NCBI RefSeq assembly: GCF_000003605.2
Contig: NW_003155247.1
Span: forward strand, 114,846 to 178,845
Direction: 5' to 3'
Source: Saccoglossus kowalevskii
Taxonomy: Eukaryota; Hemichordata; Enteropneusta; Harrimaniidae
DNA: 64,000 bases
Shown here: in pieces, positions 52,501-62,600 of the stretch
Position numbering within the stretch: the stretch's first letter is position 1
Layout of the letters: every line of letters starts with the position of its first letter
Notes under the pieces: model-generated
The model's input: only the letters and a program-made list of their open reading frames with translations
Databases searched by the model: none
What the model was told of the DNA's origin: nothing
Position numbers and translations under genes: made by a program

Positions 52501-55500
52501 TTATTATGAATCCTATCCGTGTGCTATCACCGTCTTGGTAATTGATTTATGTTTTTAATACCAAAGCACACAATTTAGATTTATCCGTCTATCAATTATA
52601 GACCAAACATAGCGGCACAAGGAAGCAATTTCCAAGCGATTATGCACGAAAGCAATAAATAAAAACGCGAGCACAAGAGATGAGTTATTGCCGCTGGCTT
52701 TAATAAGAACTGAACTTACCCGTGTCGTCATACGCGCCTATATTAGACTATCAGTATACAGTGATTTATAGCACGCAATTGGATTTCAATGTAATACCAG
52801 GCTTTCCTAATTTGTTTTGCAGATGCATATTTGCATGCATAATGGGATGAAACAGCGGAGGATGGTGGCTCGCCTGTGGGATGAGGCAACTTCATTGGAT
52901 TAACCGTAAGTGCTTATTAAGTCTCAAAACATGTGCGTGTTACTGTAAATATCGCATTAAAACTTAGATACAACACAGCGATGTACGCAACCTTTATTAT
53001 CAAGAAACTTAAGCCCGAGGGAGTTCGGAAAGATATCACTTAAAACGCAAAATTAGCATTCAAATTATAATTATGTTTTGCTTTTTTGCAGGCTTGTCTC
53101 AATAGATCTCAACTGCAAATAGCCGCTGAGATCTCGTACTGAACGAGAGAGCTTCGAGACTTGTGTTTGCCCTTCAAATAGTAATCTATGTAGACTGTAT
53201 GTAACTGTAGACTGGATGACAGGAGAGATCAAGTCACGTGGACCACTCGTTCTCAACGAGATCTCGGCGGCCATCTACGTTCAATTTCCATCAATCGGAT
53301 TGAATAGTAGTTAACAACTTATAGTTAAAATAAAAAATGTAACATGATACCAGAATAGGCAAGTCTTAGTTTTGTGCAAGGAACTATTAGCAAAAACCAA
53401 TTGTTTTTTTTAAAATGGCGGAATGATACGTTCAGAGTGATCAGTTCGTTTGGTCAACTTTTCCAGTAGTGCGAATACAAGTGTAGTTTAATAGCCTTCA
53501 TTTTGGAGACTTTCAACACCATGATGATGTATTTATTAGCTGATTTAAAATGTTGTATATTTGTGCGCACCTTTACTTTTTTGCACTATGTGTGAAATAT
53601 CCCAGTTTGTCAAGTGTTTATATTGTTGCCTGTTGGGAACTTTATTGAAGTATTAAACATAAAACTGTATTTTTACTTTTGGAAAACGCGACGTGTACTA
53701 TTGGGTGATGTCAAACATCAATTTCAAAAGAACAAGTTATCTGCCCTGCCCTTCAATTGTAACGACGTATGCGATAAAGTCACGCGTGTATTTTGTCGAA
53801 CGTCGCGCGATATACGCAAGTTTTGTTTAAGGTCACGGAACGTCACCTGATAAGCACGAATTCTACCGAAAATCTCACTATAAGAGCGAGTTTTATTTAA
53901 GGTCATGGAACATCACCTGATAGGCACGAATTCTACCGAACATCTGGCTATAGGAGCGAGTTTTGTTGACCATCACAGTAGAGACTAATTTGATAGCGAG
54001 GCGATGAATATTACAACTAATAATTTGAAAATGACTTTCAAAATTTAAAATATCCTGCCAAATGTTATAAATTAAAATTTGATTCTTGCTTATAACATAA
54101 GGCTATGTATACTGTGAATGGTGTCTCCCACACAATATATTAAATTACCCGATAAAGTAATGTAATTCGGACATGAATGAAAGGGGAGTTTTAGATGATT
54201 TCCCAAACACAATTGAGTCGCGCAAGTAAAAAAAACCCAAGCGCGAGGTTAGTGTTAATCCGGTGATTTGATTTGCATAATTGGCTTGAATAATTAACAA
54301 GGTTTAAATGACAACTATATTCTAAATTTTAAATACACATATTCTCATTTCCCGAAGAAACGTTCCAAATTGATAATTAGAATCCATGTGATTCATCGGT
54401 CGGCAACGTAACTGATTGGTCATAAAGGCAATTATTACGATTTTAATTATTTCACTGACTACTTCCAAGTGGCGGGAAATTGACAACCCACCCATGGGTA
54501 ATTCTCGCGTCTAATTATGATTAATTTCGTTTCTGTGTATGTTTCGCAATTTAAAGTTCGTGCAATCTCTCGTTCTGTCATACCCAAAGCCCCCCCCTAA
54601 TCCTCTAGATGCATTCACTCTGTAAATTGTTATGTAAAGCGACTATTTCATTTTTTTTTCATACACTACAAGTTCAATTAATATATGTTACCTATTAGCT
54701 GATCAGCAAACCCAACCTGCAAACAGTAGGACGGCGATTTCTTTACCTTACTGACGCAAGTCATAGAATAAACATAACTATTAGACAACTAAACGGGGGG
54801 GGGTATATTTTTTCCATTCAATTTAAAACGGAATTGATATGACTTAATTGAATGAATGCAAAGCTTTCCCTTAATACAGATAGTAAGATCGTCACCAGTC
54901 TGTGAGCATACAAGATACGCCAGATAGCATACAACACAATGGTTTCCTTGGAGACTATCGTAATGCCTACCCAATTGACGATATTAAGGCTGATTACTCG
55001 ATACTTTGACATTCACGGTTGCGTTTCATGTCACATTTCTCTCGTGTTAGCCGTCGTAACCAATAATTAGTGGGTTTTAGTATCACATGAAATGTTTGCA
55101 GTCTCGTTCGCAGCTAGTTCTGTAATAATCATTAATATTACACAAAATATCTATTTATCATACTAGGTGAAACAAACAATGGGATTTTTTTATTGTGCAG
55201 TGTGCGCTCGTTGACTAGTTGCTAACGTACTTACGTACATCTCAAGCTGACATTTCAGAAAAAATAAACTATGAATTATTAGACAACAAAATTGCCCTGG
55301 AATCTAAAATCGTGTATATATGTGAAAACGGAAACAACTCATATAACTCATGAAGCATTCAGAATGTGTGCTAAGATTTATCTAAATGCGCTCCTAAGCT
55401 GACGTTAATAAATTTTTCATAAGAACAATCAAATCTTGTATTAAATGCTTCACTGATTTCAAAGTATCGAAGACTTTATTTGACGGCTCATATTCAGATA

Positions 55501-58500
55501 GCAGTAATTGCTTAACGCGTCCGAAGAATGAAACCATGGTATATTCATGTTTTAGATTAGACTTAATCCGTACCTTGTCGAAATTGTTAAGCCGACTTAG
55601 ATCTTAGTTACTGAAATAGATGAAGCCGTAGTATTGTTTTCTCTTAAAGTTCACTCAAGTTTATCATAACTATCCTATTTGAATTGAACAATCAATGCCT
55701 TCTCCGGAGATTTTGAAAGCACATCCGATATTACTATCAGCTCTATACATTGTCCCGGGGAACATGTCTTGACATCTTTGATAATTTACGTGAACGTGAA
55801 AAAGGGAATACGGTGCTCCAGCAAGCGCTGTCAGAACGTGTTGACTTAATGTCTACCACCGTTACGTCAAATTTTCTTATCGAATCAATAAATCAGCCAA
55901 ATGTAGCTCTCGTCGTAGTCTAATGAGAAGTCATATCTATGGAGATCGATTAATTTGTGAACATACAGGTTAACCCCCTGCATGATACAACGGACTGACC
56001 TCGTACCTTACCTCCCAAGACTCTCAGTCTTCCGCATCGACTTATACTAGTATACGTAAGTAATATCAGTCACCCTAACCGGATTATTCACGTGCACGGC
56101 GAGGAGCTGTTAACTCAATTCAATCTAAACGAGTCGTATCAATAATGCATGCGTGTCAATAGTTTGGTCGTAAATGTCTGCATGGCAGAGTATGCTCTAC
56201 GATGGATATGAAAACTTACTGTATTTTCCTGTGGGTATTTTTGTACCGTACGCTTTGAACAATGACCCAAAGTTGTCATAAATAGTATAACTGCAGTCCT
56301 ATAATGATAATATTTCGCTTAGGAAGGTAATAATAAAATAATAGTAGTAAGACTAATCTGTGTAGATTTCTCCCTGTCTCGTATTTACTTCTACATGAAA
56401 ATCACAACCCTCAACGCATGGAAAATGATTTTTTAAAAAACCTCATTCAAATATTTCTACGGCAAATCTGTGAGCGTAAGGATGGGATGCCAGNNNNNNN
56501 NNNNNNNNNNNNNNNNNNNNNNNNNNNNNNNNNNNNNNNNNNNNNNNNNNNNNNNNNNNNNNNNNNNNNNNNNNNNNNNNNNNNNNNNNNNNNNNNNNNN
56601 NNNNNNNNNNNNNNNNNNNNNNNNNNNNNNNNNNNNNNNNNNNNNNNNNNNNNNNNNNNNNNNNNNNNNNNNNNNNNNNNNNNNNNNNNNNNNNNNNNNN
56701 NNNNNNNNNNNNNNNNNNNNNNNNNNNNNNNNNNNNNNNNNNNNNNNNNNNNNNNNNNNNNNNNNNNNNNNNNNNNNNNNNNNNNNNNNNNNNNNNNNNN
56801 NNNNNNNNNNNNNNNNNNNNNNNNNNNNNNNNNNNNNNNNNNNNNNNNNNNNNNNNNNNNNNNNNNNNNNNNNNNNNNNNNNNNNNNNNNNNNNNNNNNN
56901 NNNNNNNNNNNNNNNNNNNNNNNNNNNNNNNNNNNNNNNNNNNNNNNNNNNNNNNNNNNNNNNNNNNNNNNNNNNNNNNNNNNNNNNNNNNNNNNNNNNN
57001 NNNNNNNNNNNNNNNNNNNNNNNNNNNNNNNNTCGCACAAGAATATAACGTTCAATCGGGAATGACATTTTATAATTTGATAGCTCATATCCGTAAATTT
57101 CAAATGGAGGATTAAGGGGACCTTGCAACATCGCTGTGGGTATCGCGTAAATGGTTTCATAATAGGGTGACCAATATGGATATTATACCCCACATTGATC
57201 ATTGTAGTAGCAAATTTCGTATTTTCGTCTCTCATAATTGTAATTGTCCTTGTAATATTAGCGCTATGTGTTACTTATCATGGCGTACTTATCCTAAGAC
57301 GACAGGCGCGGATTTCACCCGCTGTGAACGATGGTAGTTTAGGGTTCCAGTTTTTTAAATCGCTCTGTGATATAATTAAAGACGAGCATGTCATATGAGT
57401 GAAACTCCTCCCCGAATGAGTTTCTCTTACAAGTACGATGAAACACAAATGGTCATAATGGTGGTTACATTGCACTAACCCCCAGATGATCAGCCTTGCT
57501 GACTAATTTCGTATGTGTTTGCCTCCAAATAACAAAAACGCTTCCTTAATCCAACTAGATATATGCTCTAAGGAGCAAATCATATTACGTGAGTTTGTTG
57601 TGTTCATTAATAAGGGAGAATCTACAACCTCGCTCCAGGACCTGTAGAATTGCGATATTGAATGGTTCAGCGTAAGCAGGGGGTAGTATTGAAGTTTGCG
57701 TAAATCATTAACCATCCTTACATAGATCAATCAGGCGAAGTTGAACCCGGGATCTGCACGTTTCTTTTTCTGTTAGTTGGATTATTCAGACGCTTTGCGT
57801 ATTTACGTTAACAAATTTGACAGAGTTACTCAAGGAGATTGGCAATTTCCGCCAAGAAAATCAATTTTGTCTTAACCCATAGCTATCAAACACCAGCCTG
57901 GGGGCAATTCCTTGTTCATCATCTAACGCTAACCAGTCGTGTTGCATCAAATACTCTTTCAAGCGCTTCACAATTGCTGTCGCTATTTCTTATTGCGAGG
58001 CATGTTACACATGATGATGATGATAGCGTTAGTTTGTTTAGATCGTGTTTTTAGTGATGCAGCGATTGTCGTATCCCTATTGTATCTGATTATGTGTATA
58101 CTGTACAAACCTTACAGCACATTTTAAACCTTTAAATCAGTGGTCTCGATGTACAACTTTCATGAATAATTTGCATCGTGAAATCACGTCGTATTCAATT
58201 CTAATAAAGTGCTTTTGGCACTTTTGCTTGAATTTGCTTCATCAAATTGCGAGAGAGAAACGGTGGCGCCAGTAAGATCCGAAATGACCTGACCAAGAGC
58301 CACATCAACGGACGCACAATGTTAAAGAACGCCAACTAAGTGATTTTTTTACTGACGATGGTATAGTGTTGATGACAGTAACAACATAGGCCTTTTTTAA
58401 TACAGTACATGATTCAAGCCAGAGAACTTGTGATTGATTAAAATTGTTTGTTTTTCCAAACTTCATATGTCAATATTAACCCCCGGGATTCCACACAAAG

Positions 58501-59656
58501 GTTTAATGTATATATCCGATGAATTGAAGTTGCGGACAAATTAAATCCAATGCCTGTTTGCAGAACAATAACCGTCGAGCGCTCTTGGGACCTGCTATGA
58601 CAACTTTACGTACGGCGTAATTTGTTATTCTGGTTTGTGAGCCAATTGTTTTAAAATAAAAACACAAGAGAACCCCATTAATCATTTTTATTGCATTTCG
58701 AATTGGTTCATCATCACAGATCGAAATTAGCTTAGAAACCTGGTATGAAGCTAATATAAATGTTAGAGTTTTGAAGAAGATTGAGACGAATCGTGTCTCA
58801 GCGAAAACCCCACAGGACCGCACTGCAGATTTCAAGAAACGTGTTGTTTTAGAAATGATTAGAATGGACAATAAAACATATTTTCAATTCCATATGTGTT
58901 GATTTATATTACTGCAGTCAACGTGCTTTCTCGCGAGTTACGTGACTTGTGGGCATTTACCAATTCACCAATGATAAGTTGGAAAATAACCAGGCTATAG
59001 ACAATCTCAATGTGTCGTAATTGCGTGGGAGAAGAATAGGGATTCTTCTCATTTTAAGCATAAATACATTGTTTTGTCAAAAACATTTTATATTGAAGAA
59101 ATTTAAATATGTGTTAGTCTCGAGAAATAAGTGTGGTTTAGGTGTTGGCATATGTTCGGGGAAATCGCAGAAAGCAGTGAAATGTAAACCACGCCTTGCT
59201 TCTCTGAATCCTCAACCCAATTCTGAAGGCATTGGAAGGAAATTACGTTAGCGGTTGTAATATTTGTGTTTTGAGAAATTGAATTTGTTGACATTGGCAA
59301 AACAATCATAGCAGCGTAGATTGAACGTTCAGAGAATGAATTCGCTGTCTCAATTTCGTTACTAAGTCTTGAAATGGTTGTAGCCACGAAACAGTTCATT
59401 ATCATCCAACAGTATCACAATCTCAATTCTAGCGTATGTATCACATTCTTCTTATTATTACCTTTGCCACAACATTCCTTTTTTTGCCAATAACTCGGGC
59501 GCATCATGATGAAGAACAAATTCCATCTGCGTGGAATAACAAACACCCGTTAACAACACCATTGAAGTTTCAACCGCATTTTGATAATAAGGAATATAAC
59601 TTACCTGCAATACAACTAAGAACTAGGAGGCACGCACACAACCCAACGCTTGCCAT
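40436..59656 (-). CDS. Multi-copy secreted peptide precursor built from alternating micro-exons (21 coding exons)
   Basis: Seen: a signal-peptide exon, a propeptide exon, nine exons encoding VFWV[D/E]KK peptides alternating with eight exons ending in Lys-Arg, a spacer exon and an eight-cysteine terminal exon, all minus strand. Every junction is phase 1 (a G left over joins two bases of the next exon), every internal exon is a multiple of three (12-48 nt), and the 720 coding bases give 239 residues plus a stop. Introns run from 107 nt to 8.6 kb; all are GT-AG except one GC-AG. Known: repeated short peptides between dibasic sites behind a signal peptide are the hallmark of prohormone-convertase precursors (neuropeptides, defence peptides, toxins); chains of tiny symmetric exons recall schistosome micro-exon genes. 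Inferred: the protein enters the secretory pathway and is cut after Lys-Arg to release nine related peptides. I do not recognise the family. Transcript evidence would settle exact exon borders; the overall model is strong because frame, splice sites and repeat agree throughout. Confidence 0.85.
41024..41071 (-). CDS. Exon 20: linker ADALYDMSKTQAELII
   Basis: A 48-nt exon with a strong acceptor (a pyrimidine-rich run ending CCCAACAG) and a strong donor (GTAAGT), phase 1 on both sides. It shows no similarity to either repeat type and joins the peptide array to the cysteine-rich tail. It contains no dibasic site. Confidence 0.78.
42197..42229 (-). CDS. Exon 19: peptide copy 9, VFWVDKKEADT
   Basis: A 33-nt micro-exon with acceptor TTCACAG and donor GTATGA, phase 1. 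It reverts to Asp at position 5. No Lys-Arg follows; the next exon is the C-terminal spacer, so the Lys-Lys inside this copy is the last dibasic site before the cysteine-rich tail. Confidence 0.86.
42405..42422 (-). CDS. Exon 18: spacer ADKDKR
   Basis: An 18-nt micro-exon with acceptor ATATGCAG and donor GTAAGA, phase 1. Last of the Lys-Arg exons, preceding copy 9. Confidence 0.83.
42879..42908 (-). CDS. Exon 17: peptide copy 8, VFWVEKKDDQ
   Basis: A 30-nt micro-exon with acceptor GTTCAG and donor GTAGGT, phase 1. Last of the four consecutive Glu copies. Confidence 0.87.
43495..43509 (-). CDS. Exon 16: spacer DQEKR
   Basis: A 15-nt micro-exon with acceptor TTCAACAG after a good pyrimidine tract, donor GTGAGC, phase 1. 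It supplies the Lys-Arg before copy 8. Confidence 0.84.
44076..44150 (+). repeat. Dispersed repeat, copy 2
   Basis: CAGAGGTGGCGGCACGAAAT, a G-rich run, then TCTGCTCACCATCCCTTACG match the minus strand of 34605-34735. A partial inverted match (GCCGCCGCTACTG) ends the region near 44270. It lies in the intron between exons 15 and 16. Confidence 0.5.
44557..44586 (-). CDS. Exon 15: peptide copy 7, VFWVEKKDGK
   Basis: A 30-nt micro-exon, acceptor TTTACAG, donor GTATGT, phase 1. It is the only copy with a glycine in its tail. That Gly-Lys is followed by Asp of the next exon, so it is not a clear amidation site. Confidence 0.87.
44916..44927 (-). CDS. Exon 14: spacer DDKR (or AADDKR)
   Basis: At 12 nt this is the smallest exon if the CAG acceptor is used; the outer AAG acceptor extends it to 44933 and adds two alanines. 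Donor GTAAAG. The AAG-then-CAG acceptor pair resembles that of exon 12, suggesting the two exons share an origin. Confidence 0.75.
45289..45324 (-). CDS. Exon 13: peptide copy 6, VFWVEKKDDDSK
   Basis: A 36-nt micro-exon with acceptor CTTGCAG and an unusually weak donor (CAAAG followed by GTTAAT). The peptide has the most acidic tail of the nine. The weak donor makes this exon a candidate for skipping. Confidence 0.82.
45432..45446 (-). CDS. Exon 12: spacer DPNKR (or AADPNKR)
   Basis: A 15-nt micro-exon with donor GTGAGA. Two acceptors six bases apart (AAG and then CAG) follow a long pyrimidine tract; use of the outer one extends the exon to 45452 and adds two alanines, still in frame. I chose the CAG as the stronger site. 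Confidence 0.78.
46206..46241 (-). CDS. Exon 11: peptide copy 5, VFWVEKKNADAA
   Basis: A 36-nt micro-exon, acceptor ATTCTAG, donor GTAGGT, phase 1. This is the first copy with Glu instead of Asp at position 5; the next three copies share the Glu. Confidence 0.88.
46394..46408 (-). CDS. Exon 10: spacer EQDKR
   Basis: A 15-nt micro-exon with acceptor TCTGTAG and donor GTGAGG, phase 1. It provides the Lys-Arg site before copy 5. Confidence 0.85.
46645..46680 (-). CDS. Exon 9: peptide copy 4, VFWVDKKNADAA
   Basis: A 36-nt micro-exon, acceptor CCACAG, donor GTGAGA, phase 1. It differs from the exon at 46206 in one residue (Asp versus Glu at position 5) plus a few silent bases, so the two are probably the most recently duplicated pair. 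Confidence 0.88.
46807..46821 (-). CDS. Exon 8: spacer DNQKR with a GC donor
   Basis: A 15-nt micro-exon with an excellent acceptor (TTTTTTCAG) and a GC donor (AAAAGAG followed by GCAAGT), the only non-GT donor in the gene. The rest of the donor matches consensus, as is usual for functional GC-AG introns. GC donors are often alternatively used, so this exon may be skipped in some transcripts without loss of frame. Confidence 0.8.
47480..47512 (-). CDS. Exon 7: peptide copy 3, VFWVDKKAAAA
   Basis: A 33-nt micro-exon, acceptor GTCAG, donor GTAAGA, phase 1. The tail is four alanines coded by GCA/GCT, unlike the Asn-Ala-Asp tails of neighbouring copies. Confidence 0.85.
47675..47783. repeat. Degenerate ~30-bp repeat, four units, in an intron
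   Basis: Variants of a unit like AATTTGTACATTAAT..AGTTTGAA occur four times with periods of 28-33 bases, between exons 6 and 7 of the micro-exon gene. Confidence 0.5.
48584..48610 (-). CDS. Exon 6: spacer ASQDDIDKR
   Basis: A 27-nt micro-exon with donor GTACGT. The acceptor GATAG follows a pyrimidine-rich stretch. A second AG nine bases further in would give an 18-nt exon (DDIDKR), also in frame. It ends in the Lys-Arg site before copy 3. Confidence 0.75.
48862..48885 (-). CDS. Exon 5: peptide copy 2, VFWVDKKD (shortest copy)
   Basis: A 24-nt micro-exon, acceptor CTACAG, donor GTGAGT, phase 1. Only one residue follows the Lys-Lys, making this the shortest of the nine copies and showing that the VFWV[D/E]KK part is conserved while the tail varies. 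Confidence 0.85.
48966..49030 (+). repeat. tRNA-derived SINE-like fragment in an intron
   Basis: GATTAGTGTGTCAGC followed by GGGTTCGACTCGCACC resembles A and B boxes of a tRNA-derived SINE head. The following ~150 bases are richer in GC than their surroundings and may be the SINE body. It lies between exons 4 and 5 of the micro-exon gene. Confidence 0.5.
49757..49777 (-). CDS. Exon 4: acidic spacer EKEDDKR
   Basis: A 21-nt micro-exon with acceptor TTTTTTCAG and donor GTAAAT, phase 1. It supplies an acidic run and the Lys-Arg site before peptide copy 2. Acidic spacers before dibasic sites are common in neuropeptide precursors. Confidence 0.85.
49949..49981 (-). CDS. Exon 3: peptide copy 1, VFWVDKKNADL
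   Basis: A 33-nt micro-exon with acceptor AACAG and donor GTAAGT, phase 1 both sides. The first valine is a codon split across the intron (G + TA). This is the only copy where Phe is TTT; the other eight use TTC. It begins right after the Lys-Arg of exon 2. Confidence 0.85.
50995..51039 (-). CDS. Exon 2: N-terminal propeptide with two dibasic sites
   Basis: A 45-nt exon, acceptor TTCACAG, donor GTATGT, phase 1 on both sides. It encodes VNAAPTVDKRDTSKR. Two Lys-Arg pairs occur, the second directly before the first VFWV peptide, so cleavage there would free that peptide from the propeptide. The exon is longer than the later Lys-Arg exons but shares their end (AAA CGG G). Confidence 0.8.
52720..52737 (-). 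CDS. Possible extra micro-exon GAYDDT in the first intron
   Basis: An 18-base stretch with a strong donor (ACACGG then GTAAGT) and an AG (AATATAG) 18 bases before it. It is phase-compatible and would add six residues between the signal peptide and the propeptide exon. The acceptor lacks a good pyrimidine tract, and the segment matches neither repeat type, so it may be chance. Confidence 0.25.
53119..53275. repeat. Palindromic element (fold-back MITE)
   Basis: Arms at 53119-53164 and 53229-53275 are near-complementary for about 45 bases (core GAGATCTCGT, with GAACGAG and GACTTG also matched) around a ~65-base loop. It lies in the first intron of the micro-exon gene. The minus-strand open frame here merely reads through the element. 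Confidence 0.65.
53821..53973. repeat. Tandem repeat, 70-bp period, 2.2 copies
   Basis: Two 70-bp units start at 53821 and 53891 (shared TTTAAGGTCA and GCACGAATTCTACCGAA); a third begins at 53961 and fades. Confidence 0.85.
56494..57032. other. Assembly gap, 539 N
   Basis: Run of N inside the first intron of the micro-exon gene; it could hide a small exon. The long frames drawn across it are artefacts. Confidence 0.99.
59605..59656 (-). CDS. Exon 1 (coding): signal peptide
   Basis: The exon encodes MASVGLCACLLVLSCIA and ends in GCAG followed by a strong donor (GTAAGT), leaving phase 1. A hydrophobic core of about ten residues and a small-residue end (Cys-Ile-Ala) make a typical cleavable signal peptide. 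A second in-frame ATG lies 15 bases upstream (59669-59671), giving five extra residues. However, a pyrimidine-rich tract ending in CAG lies between the two ATGs (acceptor at 59666-59667), so this exon probably starts at 59665 after a 5' UTR intron and the inner ATG is used. An antisense open frame over the same bases is taken as a shadow. Confidence 0.8.
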
Positions 59657-59671
59657 AGTTAGTATCTGCAT

Positions 59672-62600
59672 GAGAAAGACGGGGAATTGAGAAAACGTTA
59701 GTGATTCGTGTACGCATGCGCAGAATAACTACCGACGCAAATCGGCTTCTGCAAAGATTCTACATCATATATATGTATATATATATATATCTCTACCGAT
59801 ATGTTGATGAGGTTAACTGATGGGCGTTTTAGGAGAGTACTTCAAGTATGTCAGTACATAAAGCTAGGATTTTTGATGATAAAAACTAGTTTCAAAACGA
59901 TTATGTAAAAACCTGAAACGTGGGCGACGTATTTAGAGTCTCTTTATTGCCAGCTGCATAGCAAGACGTGTTAATGGCGAGGAGTGTTTACAGTCTTTTG
60001 CCGTGCCGTAAGCCGTTGTTAAAAACGCACTGAATTAACTAAACTTTGTCAAGAAGCTATGTACAATTCGCATCATAGCGAGAAACATGCGGCGATCAAG
60101 TAGCTTGTCGACACATAGCAATTACTAATTCCTAGTTGAGCTTGTTCAGTAACAAGATGAGAATTACAAGTTGGTGAATACTTATACAAAATATTCGAAA
60201 TCAGAAATAACAATAACTGACATTTTACTTTTACTTTAGTTTTATATGTATTGTACTTTATTACTAACATTTTATTGCTGTCAACCAAATTATTATTATT
60301 ATTATTATTTAAACATTACAAAACTATCTCTCGCGTCTCATGTAATCAACATATCATGTGACTTTTTATTTCATATTTTGTTACTAGACACTTTAACCCC
60401 CCCCCCCCTAACCGCGCACTACCACACAAGCCGTTTGCACGTCGTGTGACTTCAGGAGTTATTACGATTTTAAACATTTCAATTGAAAGCGAGAAACAAA
60501 CCGGCAGATTTTAGTCGTCTTGTCACATTTTACCGAGAAATCTGTGATCTGCGTAATCACGTACGTGACGTAGTTTGATACTATGTGATCAAACAGTACC
60601 AAAAAAACGAAATATGAAGAAATCTATATGTAATGCATGATCTTAATTTAACCCTTGACCGATGAGTGGTGTTGTTCGTTTCATCAAGATAATTAATTAT
60701 ATTACACATGATGGCATTTTCTTATTCAAAGGGCCCAATTAAGTCGCGAACAAGGTATAGTGTCTCGGATATTGACATGCTCAATTGCTTCAAAATTATA
60801 GTGCCGCGCTATTACATATTTAGTATAACAATGCATTTATATTGTCTTAAAAATCATACAGCCTGGACAATGTTGTTTGCGGAGTTAGACAAATGGAATG
60901 AAATGACAATGAAATATTCTTGTAACTGATAAAAAATACATCTGCGATACATCGGCGAGGCCACTGGGCGGTACAACGCAACTAGAACAGACATAATTAT
61001 TGATGCTCTGCACTAACGTATGTCATTGCAATATTTAACAAATACTTCAAACTAGAAATCAGAGTCCTTGTCAACAACGGTCCATACTCATAGAAATGGA
61101 ACGGGTCACGCCTAGGAACGTGAGACAGAAGACACGACATCTGGCACTACGACTTTACGCACGTTATAATGTATCGCGATAATGAAAAAACATTGGATCA
61201 AACTTACAACATTGTAATTCATCTTCCTCATTATTCGTTTGTGTGATAAGATAATTCAAAGCTATTTGGATTTCCCTTTAAATTTGATTTCTAATGAAAT
61301 ATTATTTTCTAAGTGTATTGCTGCTTCATATTTATTATGTGGAATCACCTTATATCTATAACGAAAGTGCATATTTTTGATACACCGGTGCGTTAAATTG
61401 TACAACACAATGATATAGTTGTTTAGCAATTGTCTTGACGGTGAACACACAAAGGGATACATATTTTATATATTACTGGTAATCACACAAATTTAGTTTG
61501 ATATATATTGTTGGAATGCACGGAGTACCTACACGGTAAAACACTCCATGAAAAACAAAAACATAATGAGTTATCCAGCATGCCGTCCATAATCTAAAAT
61601 ATTCCTTGTCGGCTTTGCATAAGAAGCACCGTAACTATGGGTTGCAAAAGACTGAGTGATTGTCATTTTTTTAAGTGACGCATATACTATACCACGTGTT
61701 GAGAAATAACGAACAAACGCCACTCAATTGAGCACATTGTAAACTCAGTGATTCTCCCAGCGTACAGTGTATATACCGATATCAGTCTCCATAGAGAGGG
61801 ATTACGGACTGTCGTAGCATATAATTCTTCACGCCGCCGATGAATCAGTCGATCGATTTTTTTTCTAAACGACAGTGTATTTCTTGCTACACTATAAGCT
61901 ATTAACGAAATCACGCGTGATTACACTGTTTAAATTTGAACGCATTTGCAATAACTAAAATATCATGCTCCACAGCGTGGAATTAGTTATATAAGCATGA
62001 TCTTTGAATTACAACTTCTTAGCGATCATGAATCGGGAATCATGTTTTCTGCCATATGAATCAGTGCGATGGTTATCTTATTAAAGTACTAATGCTTGTA
62101 AGTCCACTGCATCCTGTTGCAAGTTGACTGAGCTTCAATGCAGATTTGTATAAAACCGCGCTCTCAAAATCAAATGAAGATAGATATTCACACTGAGTTC
62201 GATTAAAACACATCTGACCAGGCAGCAGATGCCGCTGCTGAAGTAGGAATCAAGATAAATGCAGGAGAAAATTAATGAAACACGGAGACATGGATGGGGA
62301 TTTATCACCCAGTTCAATCACGCGATTCAGATAAAATTTGAGCTGAGATTATCGACATAAACGCCATAGTTATTTATTTAGGTTTTCTGAACAATTTGTC
62401 TTTAAATCAATTTCACTGACGTATGAAGTTTTCTATTATTGTATTAAGTCAGCGATAGACAAAGCAGAGGTAATTCTCAGTAATGAAATAAATTAGAGAT
62501 GATATCAGTGAATATGAATACATATATATTGAAAATCGCGTAATGTTTTGGAAAATGTATGTTTAACCGCAAATTGATTAATACACACTGAAAAAAGCTG

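Larger units (their letters stand above)
51040..59604 (-). other. Large first coding intron (8.6 kb)
   Basis: This lies between the signal-peptide exon and the propeptide exon. It holds a palindromic element (53119-53275), a 70-bp tandem duplication (53821-53973) and the 539-N gap. I see no further VFWV-type or Lys-Arg-type exon in the readable part, but the gap could hide one. The open frames at 51178-51462 and 58503-58871 have no recognisable content. Confidence 0.6.

Noticed and set aside
55227-55238. Possible 12-nt micro-exon in the first intron with a strong donor
   Set aside because: In the required phase it contains TGA.
56219-56227. Possible 9-nt micro-exon in the first intron
   Set aside because: Splice sites are passable, but it ends in A instead of the invariant G and matches neither repeat type; likely chance.
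56418-57235. Frames of 190-260 codons on both strands
   Set aside because: They run through 539 N; only the short ends are real sequence.
59436-59690. Plus-strand 84-codon frame starting with a signal-peptide-like stretch
   Set aside because: It overlaps the minus-strand signal-peptide exon antisense and has no recognisable domain after the hydrophobic start; taken as a shadow.
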